From Planctomycetota bacterium (GTDB lineage: Bacteria > Planctomycetota > UBA8742 > UBA2392): a DNA stretch of 64,000 nucleotides. Below are positions 1-8,956 of this stretch, one piece after another. The position numbers and the translations under genes are program-made. Positions within the stretch are counted from its first letter, which is position 1, and the number at the start of each line of letters is the position of its first letter. Location: assembly GCA_020638675.1 (NCBI GenBank), contig JACKID010000001.1, positions 558,001 through 622,000 of the forward strand, given 5' to 3'. The notes beneath the pieces are model-generated. The model worked only from the letters and a program-made list of their open reading frames with translations, ran no database searches and was not told where the DNA came from.

Positions 1-914
1 GCGACCTGCCTGATGAAGAGGGAGAGCCGCTCGGCTTCTACCTCAAGAGCCTCGACGACGACGACCGCGGCGACTATCGCAGCGACTTCGCCGCCTGGCG
101 CGCAAGGGCGTCAGCCCGGGAGCGCGGGCTGGCCGAGGAGAAGCGAGCGCTGTACGTGGCGTGGACGCGCGCCGCGCAGCGCCTGGTACTGGTCGCGGGG
201 CTCAAGCCCGGGAAAGAGTTTGACCGCGACCTGTGGGCGCACCAGCTGCTGCGCGCTCTCGGCGTGCGAGACTGGGGCGCGGACGCGACGCATGAATGCC
301 TCGCGATGCATTGGCCGGACGCCGTGGAACGTACACCCCCGCAACCGAATACGCCCGCGATTGAAGCCGCCCGCAATGCATTGGCCGCAGGCGAGATTTC
401 GTTGCCGACCGCGATAGACGTTTCCCTCGTGGCGCCGATTGAAGAGCCGGTGCGGGCCGGGGCGCTTGATCCGTTGGCGGCGGAGTTCGGCACGCTCGTC
501 CACGCCGAGATCGAACGCAGTCTGCGTGGTGTCGAGGTCGGCACCCTGGATGCGCGGGCGCGCAGTCATGTAATGCGTGCCGCGGAATCGCTGGAGACAC
601 TGCCAACCGCGAAGCGGCTGCTGCCCGAGTTTGGAATCATGACGCCGGATGGACCGCGCCGCCTGGACCTTCTGCGCGAGCTCAGCGACGGCAGTTTTGA
701 GATCATCGACTACAAGACGGATGCGGTTGACGGCAGCCTCGCGGAGTATGCAGAGGCTGAGCACGGGCGCCAGTTGCGTGGCTACGCCGACGCCCTTGCC
801 GACTATCTCAACTCCCGTGGTCGCAAACCGGGGCGGATCCGCCTGCTTGTCTGCTTCACGGCGGCGGATGGCTTGCGGCCGAGCGAGCGTCTGGTTGAAA
901 TCGCGCCCGGATGA
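1..914 (+). CDS. AddA/RecB-type UvrD-family helicase-nuclease, C-terminal part (5' end outside window)
   Basis: The frame is open from base 3 and has no start, so the gene begins before the window. The first visible residues carry the end of a UvrD/Rep superfamily I helicase, with the EEKRALYVAWTRA motif VI region near 130-175. After a linker comes a PD-(D/E)XK nuclease domain: a GTLVHAEIERSL segment near 490-525 (the GxxxHxxxE type), then IIDYKTD near 700-720 and QLRGYADAL near 770-795, which match the catalytic motifs of AddA and RecB family exonucleases. Such enzymes resect double-strand breaks for recombination. The stop overlaps the ATG of the MATE gene (ATGA at 911-914), so the two are probably translated together. 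AddA against a RecB-like single-subunit enzyme cannot be settled from this fragment. Confidence 0.85.
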   Translation, partial: DLPDEEGEPLGFYLKSLDDDDRGDYRSDFAAWRARASARERGLAEEKRALYVAWTRAAQRLVLVAGLKPGKEFDRDLWAHQLLRALGVRDWGADATHECLAMHWPDAVERTPPQPNTPAIEAARNALAAGEISLPTAIDVSLVAPIEEPVRAGALDPLAAEFGTLVHAEIERSLRGVEVGTLDARARSHVMRAAESLETLPTAKRLLPEFGIMTPDGPRRLDLLRELSDGSFEIIDYKTDAVDGSLAEYAEAEHGRQLRGYADALADYLNSRGRKPGRIRLLVCFTAADGLRPSERLVEIAPG

Positions 915-2332
915 GCCTGCTGATCAAAGACTCGCGCCTGGCGCGGCACGTGCTGTTCTTCGGGTTGCCGCTCGTGCTCGGGCTGGCGTGTCACGCGCTG
1001 TTCAACCTGGTCGACACGCTGCTGGTGGGTCAGCTGGGTGGGGCAGAAGGCGCGGGCGCGATCAGCGTGACGGGTCTCTGCGACCCGATCACTACTTTCC
1101 AGACCATTCTGTTCAACGGCCCGATTGCGGGCGCCGGCGTCATCCTTGCCCGCCGGGTGGGCCAGAAAGACGACGAAGGCTTGCGCCGTGTGGCACTGCG
1201 CGCGACGGGCTTTGTGGTGACACTTTCGCTGGCGATGGCCATTCCCGGCTACTTCCTGGCCGAGCAGATCGCAACCGCCATGGGCGCCAAGGAAGGCTGG
1301 CAACTTGAGCAGAGCGCCGAATACCTGCGCATCATGATCGGCGGCGGCATCACGGCCGGGATGTTCCTTTACCTGACCACGCTGGAGCGCAGCCTGGGGC
1401 GTACCGGGCTCTTCCTCGCCTTCTTCATGCTCAGCAACCTTCTGAATGCGCTGTTGGGTTTGCTGCTCATCTATGGCCAGGGACCGTACCCGGGGTTTCT
1501 GCCGGGCTTCATCATCAACACTTGCCAGGGGTTGAATCTGCCGCGCATGGGCGTGATCGGCAGTGCATGGTCCACCGTTGCGGCGCGCGGTATTGCCGGG
1601 TTTGCGCTGCTCGGATACGGGCTGTGGCGAGGGCACCTGCGCGGCAAGCTGAGCTGGCTGTGGCCGAAAGGCAAGACGGTCATTGAGCTGCTGCGCATCG
1701 GAGTCTGGAACAACGGCCAGATCGCCGCGCGCGGCATCGCGGGTGGTGTCATGATCCGCAGCATGCAGGAGGCGGGCGGCGGCGATCACAACGTGCTCGG
1801 CGGCATTTTCGTCGGGCTGAAGATCGAGTTGATGCTGATCCTGCTGTCGTTCGGTTGGGGCGCGGCTGCGCAGACGCTGGTGGCCACGAGCCTCGGTGCT
1901 GGAAAGCCGGAGCGCGCCGATCACGAAGAGCGCCTGGCCGTGGTGTTCGCAACGTTGATGGGGCTTGCGCTGACGATCCCCGTCTACGTGTTCGCCGACG
2001 ACATCGCAGCCTTGTTCAACCCCGAGCCTGCGCTGGTGCACTGGGCGCATACATACGTGAAGCTGATGGCCGTGGCATTCGTGTTTGTTCCGGTGAACAT
2101 CGTGATCAGCCAGGCGATGGTTTCGCGTGACCACCTGAAGACGCCGGTCGTGATCGACTCGATCGTGCTGCTCGGCGTCATGTCGCCGGTCTTGATCATT
2201 GCGACGCTGTCCGGTGCGTCGGTGCAGGCGCTGATCTATGTCAACGTGGGCGTGAACATCGGGTTGACCGCGATCTACATGCTGGTGCGGCTGTGGTTGC
2301 AGAGCGCTAAGCGTTTGCAACGGCAATCATGA
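911..2332 (+). CDS. MATE family efflux transporter
   Basis: This 473-residue protein is hydrophobic throughout, with about twelve predicted membrane helices, the length and layout usual for MATE (NorM/DinF-type) cation-coupled drug exporters. The N-terminal repeat begins with a helix containing LPLVLGLACHALFNLVDTLL, which has the Asn/Asp pattern of MATE helix 1, and the second half starts near residue 255 with the QIAARGIAGG segment. The substrate cannot be read from sequence. The start ATG overlaps the stop of the upstream helicase-nuclease. Its 3' end overlaps by 26 bases the 3' end of the convergent kinase gene. Confidence 0.88.
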   Translation: MSLLIKDSRLARHVLFFGLPLVLGLACHALFNLVDTLLVGQLGGAEGAGAISVTGLCDPITTFQTILFNGPIAGAGVILARRVGQKDDEGLRRVALRATGFVVTLSLAMAIPGYFLAEQIATAMGAKEGWQLEQSAEYLRIMIGGGITAGMFLYLTTLERSLGRTGLFLAFFMLSNLLNALLGLLLIYGQGPYPGFLPGFIINTCQGLNLPRMGVIGSAWSTVAARGIAGFALLGYGLWRGHLRGKLSWLWPKGKTVIELLRIGVWNNGQIAARGIAGGVMIRSMQEAGGGDHNVLGGIFVGLKIELMLILLSFGWGAAAQTLVATSLGAGKPERADHEERLAVVFATLMGLALTIPVYVFADDIAALFNPEPALVHWAHTYVKLMAVAFVFVPVNIVISQAMVSRDHLKTPVVIDSIVLLGVMSPVLIIATLSGASVQALIYVNVGVNIGLTAIYMLVRLWLQSAKRLQRQS

Positions 2333-3512
2333 CCGCGCAGCCGCCGAACAGCAGTATCATCACCGCCACGACGGCCAGCGCGATCCATAGCAGCTTGTTG
2401 GACGAGCTTGTTGTGCCCTGGTGCGCGTACTGAGGCGGAATCCCGCTGCGCATGTGCATCGGCGGCTGCATCGGGGGCTGGCTGAACGCGGGGATGGCGC
2501 TCGGCGGGTTCGGCGTCGGCGCCGCGGGTACGTACTGGCTGACCGAGCCGTGTTTCAGCAGATCATCCAGTGACTTGAGGCGTACATTCCCGCCGACGAT
2601 CTGTGTCAGCTGGTCGCGCACGTCATTCGCGCTGGGCCGCTGGTTGGCGTCGCGGTTGGTCATCGCGATCAGCAGGTACACGGCCGCGTCGGGCAGATGG
2701 CCGAACTTCTCGCGCTCATAGGGCACGTCATTGTTCACGTGCTGCACGGCAATGCTGACCGGCGTCGTGCCGGAGTACGGCGGCGCGCCCGTGATCAAGT
2801 GCCAGGCCGTGATGCCGAGACTGTAGATGTCGCTGCGCTGGTCGAGCTCGTGGCCGTTGGACTGTTCCGGGCTCATGTAGTGCGCGGTGCCGATTGCCGC
2901 GCCGGGCATTGTCAGCTCGGTCGTGGCTTCGACGGCGCGTGCGAGCCCGAAGTCGCCCAGCTTCACGCGCCCGTCCTTGGCCACGAAGATGTTGTGCGGC
3001 TTGATGTCGCGGTGAACGATGCCCTGGGCGTGCGCGTGCGACAGCCCGTCGGCGACCTGCGCGACTACCTTCAGCGCAGCCATGCCATCCAGCGGCCCGT
3101 GTTTCTTGAGCAGCGCCGAGAGGTCCGTCCCGTCAACGAACTCCATGGTGATGTAGGGGATGCCGCTTTCTTCTGCTACGTCGAGCACGCGCACGATGTT
3201 CGGGTGATCCAGCTTGGCGGCCGTGCGGGCCTCGCGCAGGAAACGCTGCCGGCCCATGGCGTCGCGGGCGAGCGCTTCGCTCATGGTCTTTACGGCGACC
3301 GGAACATCCAGCCCGAGGTGCTGGCCCTTGTAGACCTTGCCCATGCCGCCCGCGCCAAGCTCGCGTGTGACCCTGACCTGGCCGAACTTGAGGTTCAGCT
3401 CCGGCTCGGCGGGCGGCTGATTCGCTTGCGGTGACGTGGCGGAATCCGAGCCCACCTCAAGCAGGGTGTGCTCGTCGACTGGCTTGAAGTCATTTGCGTC
3501 ATCATCCGGCAT
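2307..3512 (-). CDS. Eukaryote-like Ser/Thr protein kinase with a C-terminal membrane anchor
   Basis: I chose the ATG at 3512 (401 residues), because the open frame upstream of it is only the shadow of the epimerase gene. After about 40 disordered residues comes a full kinase domain: glycine loop GAGGMG at 53-58, ATP-binding Lys75, catalytic HRDIKPHN with Asp169, DFG at 187-189 and an APE-equivalent SPEQ. It ends in a Pro-rich linker and one transmembrane helix (about 370-398) with almost nothing after it. The kinase is therefore tethered to the inner face of the membrane with no extracellular sensor, unlike PASTA-type kinases. Its substrate is unknown. No phosphatase or FHA gene is next to it. 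Confidence 0.92.
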   Translation of the reverse strand: MPDDDANDFKPVDEHTLLEVGSDSATSPQANQPPAEPELNLKFGQVRVTRELGAGGMGKVYKGQHLGLDVPVAVKTMSEALARDAMGRQRFLREARTAAKLDHPNIVRVLDVAEESGIPYITMEFVDGTDLSALLKKHGPLDGMAALKVVAQVADGLSHAHAQGIVHRDIKPHNIFVAKDGRVKLGDFGLARAVEATTELTMPGAAIGTAHYMSPEQSNGHELDQRSDIYSLGITAWHLITGAPPYSGTTPVSIAVQHVNNDVPYEREKFGHLPDAAVYLLIAMTNRDANQRPSANDVRDQLTQIVGGNVRLKSLDDLLKHGSVSQYVPAAPTPNPPSAIPAFSQPPMQPPMHMRSGIPPQYAHQGTTSSSNKLLWIALAVVAVMILLFGGCAVMIAVANA

Positions 3513-3590
3513 GGAGTGATTGTAGACCGAATCGCCAACAAAAGCACAGGCGGCTCCCGGACGCCCCCCTGACCTCCGGGCCAGGGACTC

Positions 3591-3596
3591 TAATCT
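3591..3596 (+). promoter_or_regulatory. Candidate -10 box of a leaderless promoter (TAATCT)
   Basis: TAATCT ends six bases before the ATG at 3603, so transcription would start at or next to the start codon. No Shine-Dalgarno sequence is visible. No clear -35 box was found. Confidence 0.45.
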
Positions 3597-3602
3597 CTGG
3601 TT

Positions 3603-4616
3603 ATGAGCAAGAGGGCGCTGATTACAGGTGGAACCGGGTTTATTGGCGCGGCGATCGTGCGCGAGTTGCTGGCCAACGGCGAGCAGGTCAAGGTGTTCCG
3701 GCGCGAACGCAGCCCGCTGACCAACCTGGAGGGGCTGGACGTTGAGTACGCCACCGGCGACCTGCTGGACCGCGACAGCCTGCTGAAGGCGCTCGACGGC
3801 TGCGACCGCCTGTACCATTGCGCCGCGCTCTACAACCTCACCGGAGGCTATGAGGAGTACCTGCAGGCCAACGTGATCGGCACCCGCAACGCGCTGGGCG
3901 CGGCGATGGAACGTGGCATCGAGCGCGTCGTTCACACCAGCAGTGTGGCGGCCGTCGGGGCGCCGCGAAAGCGCAACGCGCCGGTGACCGAGGAGCAGGT
4001 CTGGAATTTCGGGCCGCTCAACAACCCGTACATCAGCAGCAAGTTCATCGCCGAGCACGAAGCCCTTAAATTCGCCGGGCGCGGGCTGCCGGTGGTGATC
4101 ATCAACCCGGGCGCGCCGATTGGTCGCGGCGACGTGCGCCCGACGCCGACCGGGCAGATGGTCATCAACCTGATCCGCGGGCTGTACCCGATGTGGGTCA
4201 AGGTGCCGCTCGGTTTTGTGGACGTGGACGACTGCGCCCACCAGCACCGCCTGTGCATGGAAAAGGGCAAACCCGGCGAGCGCTATTTGTCCGTCGGCGA
4301 AACCCGCACACTGGCCGAAGCCGGGCGCATGCTGCGCGAGGGGGTCGGCGCACCCTGGCGGCCCAGCCTGCCCAACTGGATGCTCAACCTGACCATCTAC
4401 AGCACCTACCTGCTGCCCCAATGGATGAACGTAGTCGCGGCCGTCGCGCGCTACCCGCTGCACTCGTTCAACTACGACAACACCAAGGCCCGCGAAGAGT
4501 TAGGCATGGAGTTTCGCCCGCTGCAGCAAAGCCTGAAGGCCGCCGCGGACTGGTACGGCGAAAACGGCTACTGCAGGCGGCCCACCAAGAAGCACGAAGA
4601 CTCACAAAGCAAATAG
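3603..4616 (+). CDS. Extended SDR NAD-dependent epimerase, HpnA-like
   Basis: A 337-residue extended short-chain dehydrogenase with the Rossmann motif GGTGFIG at residues 9-15 and the catalytic pair Tyr143/Lys147 (YISSK). The overall sequence, including the NLEGLDVE segment after strand 2, the PTPTGQM stretch and the VDVDDCA motif, resembles HpnA, the hopanoid-associated sugar epimerase, and its dihydroflavonol-reductase-like relatives. In HpnA genomes it is linked to modification of the hopanoid side chain, but no squalene-hopene cyclase or other hpn gene lies in this window, so the substrate is not established. A -10 box sits immediately in front of the ATG. The last codons lie inside a 9-bp inverted repeat (4592-4636). 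Confidence 0.85.
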   Translation: MSKRALITGGTGFIGAAIVRELLANGEQVKVFRRERSPLTNLEGLDVEYATGDLLDRDSLLKALDGCDRLYHCAALYNLTGGYEEYLQANVIGTRNALGAAMERGIERVVHTSSVAAVGAPRKRNAPVTEEQVWNFGPLNNPYISSKFIAEHEALKFAGRGLPVVIINPGAPIGRGDVRPTPTGQMVINLIRGLYPMWVKVPLGFVDVDDCAHQHRLCMEKGKPGERYLSVGETRTLAEAGRMLREGVGAPWRPSLPNWMLNLTIYSTYLLPQWMNVVAAVARYPLHSFNYDNTKAREELGMEFRPLQQSLKAAADWYGENGYCRRPTKKHEDSQSK

Positions 4617-4636
4617 CCACTTCGTGCGTCTTCGTG
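4592..4636. repeat. 9-bp inverted repeat spanning the epimerase stop codon
   Basis: CACGAAGAC at 4593-4601 is the exact reverse complement of GTCTTCGTG at 4628-4636, with a 26-base loop that contains the stop codon. There is no T-run, so it is a weak terminator candidate. It may instead be a dispersed palindromic element. Confidence 0.4.
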
Positions 4637-4648
4637 GGCAACACCCGC

Positions 4649-4676
4649 TTGTCCCTGAAACAAATCCCGCTAGCTT
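4649..4676 (+). promoter_or_regulatory. Candidate sigma70-like promoter for thrS
   Basis: TTGTCC (4649-4654) and TAGCTT (4671-4676) are separated by 16 bases and lie about 90 bases before the thrS start. This leaves a leader of roughly 80 nucleotides in which I see no T-box or obvious operator stem. Confidence 0.35.
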
Positions 4677-4764
4677 ATCGTTCATGTGTTGGCCGCGATG
4701 GGCCGTATCCATCGGGCCGGTTTGTGTGACGGTTTGTGTCCGCCACACGCAACGGAGAAAAACC

Positions 4765-6735
4765 ATGATCAGCGTCAAGCTGCCGGACGGCAGCGCGAAG
4801 GAATTGTCTGACGGCGCCTCAGCCGCGGACCTCGCCAAATCAATCTCTGACGGACTTGCCCGCGTCGCCGTGGCCGCCAAGGTCAACGGTGCGGTGGTCG
4901 ATCTGCAGCGAGCATTGCCCGACGGGGCCGACGTGCAGATCCTCACCAAAAAGGACGCCGAGGCCCTGGATGTGCTGCGCCACTCGGCCGCACACCTGAT
5001 GGCCGACGCCATCCTGCGCATCTTCCCGAAAGCGCAGCTCACCATCGGGCCGGTGGTGGACGACGGCTTCTACTACGACATTTATCTGCCCGACCAGAAG
5101 ATCACCCCGGACGACTTTCCCAAGATCGAGGCCGAGATGGCCAAGATCGTGAAGGCCGGGCACCCGTTCGTGCGCTGCGTCAGCGACTTCAACGAAGCCA
5201 ACGAGTTCTACCAGCGCTACAAAGCGATCGATGGCGGGCACAACAAGTTCAAACAGGAGCTGGTCGGCGGCATCAAGGACCGCGGCGAAGAGCTGACTTT
5301 CTACAAGCACGGCGACTTCATCGACCTGTGCCGCGGCCCGCACGTGCCCGACACCTCGTGGCTGAAGCACGTGAAGCTCACCAAGGTGGCGGGCTCATAC
5401 TGGCGCGCGGACGCCGAGCGCGAGCAGCTCCAGCGCGTTTACGGCACCGCGTTCTTCAGCAAGAACGAGCTGGAAGACTACTTCAAGTTCCTCGAAGAGG
5501 CTCGCAAGCGCGACCACCGCGTGCTCGGCGAGCAGCTCGAGCTGTTCTTCATGGATGAAGACGCGCCCGGCTTTCCGTTCTTCTACCCAAAGGGCGCGAC
5601 CATCTGGCACCTGCTGGTCGACTTCATGCTCGGCAACCTGCGCCGCCGCGGCTACCACGAGGTGAAGACCCCGTTGGTGCTCAGCGAGCACATGTGGCAC
5701 ACCAGCGGCCACTACGACAACTACATGGAGAACATGTTCTTCACCAAGATGAAGCTGCGTGATGAAGAACGGCCGGAGAAGGTCAACGAAAACGTCGACG
5801 AAGAGCGCCCGATGGCGGTCAAGCCGATGAACTGCCCGGGCCACCTGATGCTGTATCGCACCAGGCTGCATTCGCACAACGAGTTCCCGCTGCGCATCGC
5901 GGAGATGGGGCTTGTGCACCGCCGTGAGCTGTCCGGCGTGCGGCACGGGCTGTTCCGCGTGCAGGCGTTTACCCAGGACGACGCCCACCACTTCTGCACC
6001 CCGGACCAGATCAAGGGCGAGATAGGGATGCTGATCGACTTCTTCAAGGAGATCTACGGAGCGTTCGGGCTGACCGACGTGCACATCGAGCTCAGCACCA
6101 AGCCGGAGAAGGCGATCGGCGATGCAGGCGTATGGGAAAAGGCCGAGGCCGCGCTGAAGGAGACCCTCGAAGAGAAGGACATCGAGTACCAGCTCAATGA
6201 GGGCGACGGCGCGTTCTACGGCCCGAAGATCGACTTCCACATCCGCGACTCGCTGAAGCGAAGCTGGCAGTGCGGCACCATCCAGCTCGACTTCAGCATG
6301 CCGGCGCGTTTCGGGCTGGTGTACATCGGCGCGGACGGGCAGCGGCACACCCCGGTGATGATCCACCGCGCATGCTACGGCAGCGTGGAGCGCTTCATGG
6401 GCATCCTGATCGAGCACTTCGCGGGCGCGTTCCCGCTGTGGCTGGCGCCGCTGCAGGTGCAGATCATTCCGGTCAGCGAGAAGTTCAGCGAGTACGCCAA
6501 GCTGATCAACGCCAAGCTGGTCGAGTTCGGGCTGCGGTCAGAGGTGAATTTCAAGGACGACCGGGTCGGCTACAAGATCCGCGAGGCCAGCCTGCAGAAG
6601 ATTCCGTACGCGATCGTGCTCGGAGAGAAAGAGCAGGAAGCCGGCACCGTCAACGTCCGCTCACGCGACAAGGGCGAACTCGGCGAAATGCAACTCGACA
6701 ACTTCCTCAGCGGCATCGAAGAGTGGAAGAAGTAG
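4765..6735 (+). CDS. thrS: Threonyl-tRNA synthetase
   Basis: The protein has 656 residues from the ATG at 4765, which is preceded by GGAGA at 4754-4758. Longer in-frame ATGs upstream lack this. Domains in order are an N-terminal TGS domain (1 to about 62), the editing domain with HSAAHLMADA and the zinc-type LCRGPH motif, the class II catalytic core with MNCPGH (zinc Cys) and the motif 2 and 3 regions, and a C-terminal anticodon-binding domain beginning near WLAPLQVQIIP. It charges tRNA-Thr in the cytoplasm and edits Ser-tRNA. All key motifs are intact. A strong intrinsic terminator follows 24 bases after the stop, so thrS is probably monocistronic here, without the infC-rpmI-rplT run that often follows it. 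Confidence 0.97.
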   Translation: MISVKLPDGSAKELSDGASAADLAKSISDGLARVAVAAKVNGAVVDLQRALPDGADVQILTKKDAEALDVLRHSAAHLMADAILRIFPKAQLTIGPVVDDGFYYDIYLPDQKITPDDFPKIEAEMAKIVKAGHPFVRCVSDFNEANEFYQRYKAIDGGHNKFKQELVGGIKDRGEELTFYKHGDFIDLCRGPHVPDTSWLKHVKLTKVAGSYWRADAEREQLQRVYGTAFFSKNELEDYFKFLEEARKRDHRVLGEQLELFFMDEDAPGFPFFYPKGATIWHLLVDFMLGNLRRRGYHEVKTPLVLSEHMWHTSGHYDNYMENMFFTKMKLRDEERPEKVNENVDEERPMAVKPMNCPGHLMLYRTRLHSHNEFPLRIAEMGLVHRRELSGVRHGLFRVQAFTQDDAHHFCTPDQIKGEIGMLIDFFKEIYGAFGLTDVHIELSTKPEKAIGDAGVWEKAEAALKETLEEKDIEYQLNEGDGAFYGPKIDFHIRDSLKRSWQCGTIQLDFSMPARFGLVYIGADGQRHTPVMIHRACYGSVERFMGILIEHFAGAFPLWLAPLQVQIIPVSEKFSEYAKLINAKLVEFGLRSEVNFKDDRVGYKIREASLQKIPYAIVLGEKEQEAGTVNVRSRDKGELGEMQLDNFLSGIEEWKK

Positions 6736-6759
6736 GGCTCTCGCGTAAAGGAAGACAAG

Positions 6760-6787
6760 AAGCCCCCGCAGAAACGCGGGGGCTTTT
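6760..6787 (+). terminator. Intrinsic terminator of thrS
   Basis: A 10-bp stem (AAGCCCCCGC with GCGGGGGCTT) closes a six-base loop and runs into TTTT. It lies between convergent thrS and the C25 peptidase gene. Read on the other strand its U-tract is weaker. Confidence 0.9.
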
Positions 6788-6794
6788 CGCTGTG

Positions 6795-8336
6795 TCACTT
6801 CACCGTGATCTCTCTTGAGACCGCATTAATGTTCGGCCCGCAGACGGTGACCCGGGCCTTGCCAGATTTCAGCCCGCTGACAGGCAAGCGGACTTTGCCG
6901 TCTTCGTTGCAAGTTGCCGTAGCGTAGCAGTTGCCTTCCTGCCACACGCAAACCGTTGCGCCTGATGCGCCGGTCGTCACGTTGATGAACTTGGCATCGG
7001 CTTCCACTTCGCGCTGGCCCCCAATGCGCAGCTCAACCGGCTCGGTGGCGCGGAAGTCCAGTGTCGGGTCGCCAAGCAGATTCACTTCGCAGAGCGTGAA
7101 GTGGTCCTTCGCGCCGCGTTTTGATTTGGTGTCGGGGGCGACAGATGACCGAGCCTTTGAGAACGCTTCGCCGACGGTCAGCCCGCTGCCATCCAACCCA
7201 TACTGCCAGAAGCGGGTGTACAGAAGATTCAGTCCGTCGATGGCGCCCGCGTCTGCTTCCTCTCCGGCGATTGAAGGCGCTGTCAAGCCCGGGCGCGCAG
7301 GAGCGATGACCATGACCGCGCCGCACGCGCCACGCAGCATTCCTTCTGCGGCGCAAGGTTCCTTGTCGCCGTCGAAGCGACCAGTGTGGCACGAAACGGT
7401 CGTGATCAGGAGCGGAGCCTTGTTCTCCAGTTTCAGCGCGCGATCGGCGGTCAACGCTCCGCCTTCCAGCACCCATGCATTGGGGTTGCCGTGGCCGATC
7501 AGGTGCCACTTGCTCGCGGCCTGTGCTTCGATCTTGGTGCAGACGTTCTCGGGGCTCAGGTCGAAGTCGCCCGCGCGCTTGCCGTCCCACGGCGTCGAGT
7601 CTGCAAAGTACTTCCGGAGCGACCCGCCCCAGCCCTCGTTGATCAACGCCCACATGTCATCTACACGCTCGTAGCCCTTCTCTTCGGTGCAGGTGACGAC
7701 AAACTCGTGAGCGAACGTGCCTTTGGGGTAGCTCGTTTCGTAGGAAATCACTTTCTCGGTGAACGTAGCAACATCCGCCTTGCTGCGTACCGGGATACGC
7801 CCGATAGCTGCGCGGGTGGCGTAGCTGATCGCTGCACGATCCGTTGCCCAGTTGCCGTACTCGCCGTCTCCGTTTGCGTCCCAGTCGGTCTCGCTGACGT
7901 ACCAGAGGTCCGTAGGGACGTCGGACCATTCCATGCGCGGGTGCGCGGTGTCGCGATCGGGGACTAGGCCGCCATCGGTCGTGCTGTCGCCGCCGAGTAT
8001 TACCCAGCGGGTTTCTCGCGACTCCACAAAGTCCGTGATGCAGGCCTTAATGCGCTGAGGTGTGTCGCCGTCGCCATACGCTTTGGTGATTGCCTCGACA
8101 GTGACGATCTCCGTTCGCTTGCCCAACTTGGTCTTGTGGTTCGCGAACGGCAGCCAGGAGTCGGCGAGCTCCGCGGCCGTGATCAGAAGGACGCTCGCGG
8201 GCCATTGCGCGTCCGCGTTGATGGCTATGGCTACGGCCGGCGACTTGTCCTGGGCGATGGCCTCGCGATGCGTGACTGCACTACCGGTCACGAGGATAGC
8301 CAACGTGAGAGCCAACATGGTGCGAGGAGCAGGCAT
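6795..8336 (-). CDS. Secreted gingipain-family (C25) cysteine peptidase
   Basis: This 513-residue protein starts with a signal peptide (residues 1 to about 29, cleavage probably near AIAQ). The middle matches the caspase-like fold of peptidase family C25: His282 in HLIGHGN and Cys316 in TVSCHTG form the expected dyad, 34 residues apart as in gingipains. The approach region with a D-x-N-G-D-G stretch may bind calcium. The last 80 residues look like the Ig-like beta-sandwich that follows the catalytic domain in gingipains. I see no type IX secretion tail and no adhesin domains. GGAGG lies nine bases before the start. It is the third gene in line after the encapsulin and an unknown protein (52-base gap), so it may share their transcript. 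Its substrate is unknown. Confidence 0.85.
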   Translation of the reverse strand: MPAPRTMLALTLAILVTGSAVTHREAIAQDKSPAVAIAINADAQWPASVLLITAAELADSWLPFANHKTKLGKRTEIVTVEAITKAYGDGDTPQRIKACITDFVESRETRWVILGGDSTTDGGLVPDRDTAHPRMEWSDVPTDLWYVSETDWDANGDGEYGNWATDRAAISYATRAAIGRIPVRSKADVATFTEKVISYETSYPKGTFAHEFVVTCTEEKGYERVDDMWALINEGWGGSLRKYFADSTPWDGKRAGDFDLSPENVCTKIEAQAASKWHLIGHGNPNAWVLEGGALTADRALKLENKAPLLITTVSCHTGRFDGDKEPCAAEGMLRGACGAVMVIAPARPGLTAPSIAGEEADAGAIDGLNLLYTRFWQYGLDGSGLTVGEAFSKARSSVAPDTKSKRGAKDHFTLCEVNLLGDPTLDFRATEPVELRIGGQREVEADAKFINVTTGASGATVCVWQEGNCYATATCNEDGKVRLPVSGLKSGKARVTVCGPNINAVSREITVK

Positions 8337-8388
8337 AGATCATGTCCTCCGTTTCGGGTACTGAAGGCCGAGCTACCCCGCGCCGCGA

Positions 8389-8940
8389 TTAGGCTGAAGG
8401 CGTCGGTTTGAACTCGCAGCCGCTCTTGGTTTTTTGCGGCTGCGCAATTCCACTGGCGGAAGGTGCGACGAAGTTGGCGCGGTCGCCCTTGTTCGGCTCG
8501 GGCTCTGTGCTGTTGAGAAAATAGAACTGTCGCACGCCGATCTTGCGGGGGCGTTCCAGCGGCAGCACGTTCGGGATTACGAAGTCGAGCGAGACGTCGC
8601 CGTGGGTGGGCTTGTCATTGCCGCGGACCAGCTGTTCGGTGGACCGTTCGGCGTTGCTCACGACAGGCCGCTCGCCAGCGCCGGTTGCAGGCGGCTGCGC
8701 TGGGGCCATCGGTGGCTGCATGGGCGCGGCCGGCGGCTTCGGCATGGCGGGCAGGTGGGGAGGCTGCATTGCAGGCCCCTCGGCGGGTCTCAGGGCAGGC
8801 ATGCCCATTCCCGCGCGCATGGCCATGGCCTGGCCCATCATGGTGGCCATGAACTCCGTCATGGCGGCGTGTACCGTCTGGCGAATTTCTTCGCGCACGC
8901 CCGGGTCGAGCAGGTTCGGTTTGTTGTCGCCCTCGCACAT
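8389..8940 (-). CDS. Met/Pro/Ala-rich protein of unknown function, encapsulin operon partner
   Basis: A 183-residue protein I do not recognise. Residues 1-40 form a likely amphipathic helix rich in Met and Ala (EEIRQTVHAAMTEFMATMM). Residues about 45-90 are a low-complexity Pro/Ala/Met linker that should be disordered. Residues 95-183 look more ordered (VSLDFVIPNVLPLERP, GVRQFYFLN) and end in another flexible tail with a lone Cys. There is no signal peptide or membrane helix, so it is probably cytoplasmic. GAGAGGC sits five bases before the ATG. It lies 87 bases downstream of the family 2A encapsulin gene on the same strand. Known cargo of that shell family carries a long disordered targeting segment, which makes this a candidate cargo, adaptor or shell-associated protein. 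That role is inference. Confidence 0.75.
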   Translation of the reverse strand: MCEGDNKPNLLDPGVREEIRQTVHAAMTEFMATMMGQAMAMRAGMGMPALRPAEGPAMQPPHLPAMPKPPAAPMQPPMAPAQPPATGAGERPVVSNAERSTEQLVRGNDKPTHGDVSLDFVIPNVLPLERPRKIGVRQFYFLNSTEPEPNKGDRANFVAPSASGIAQPQKTKSGCEFKPTPSA

Positions 8941-8956
8941 GGCTTGCCTCTCGGTG

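Noticed and set aside
803..2326. A 507-residue open frame on the minus strand opposite the MATE gene
   Set aside because: It is a high-GC shadow frame with His/Gln/Arg-rich low-complexity sequence and no domain, while the plus-strand MATE protein is clear.
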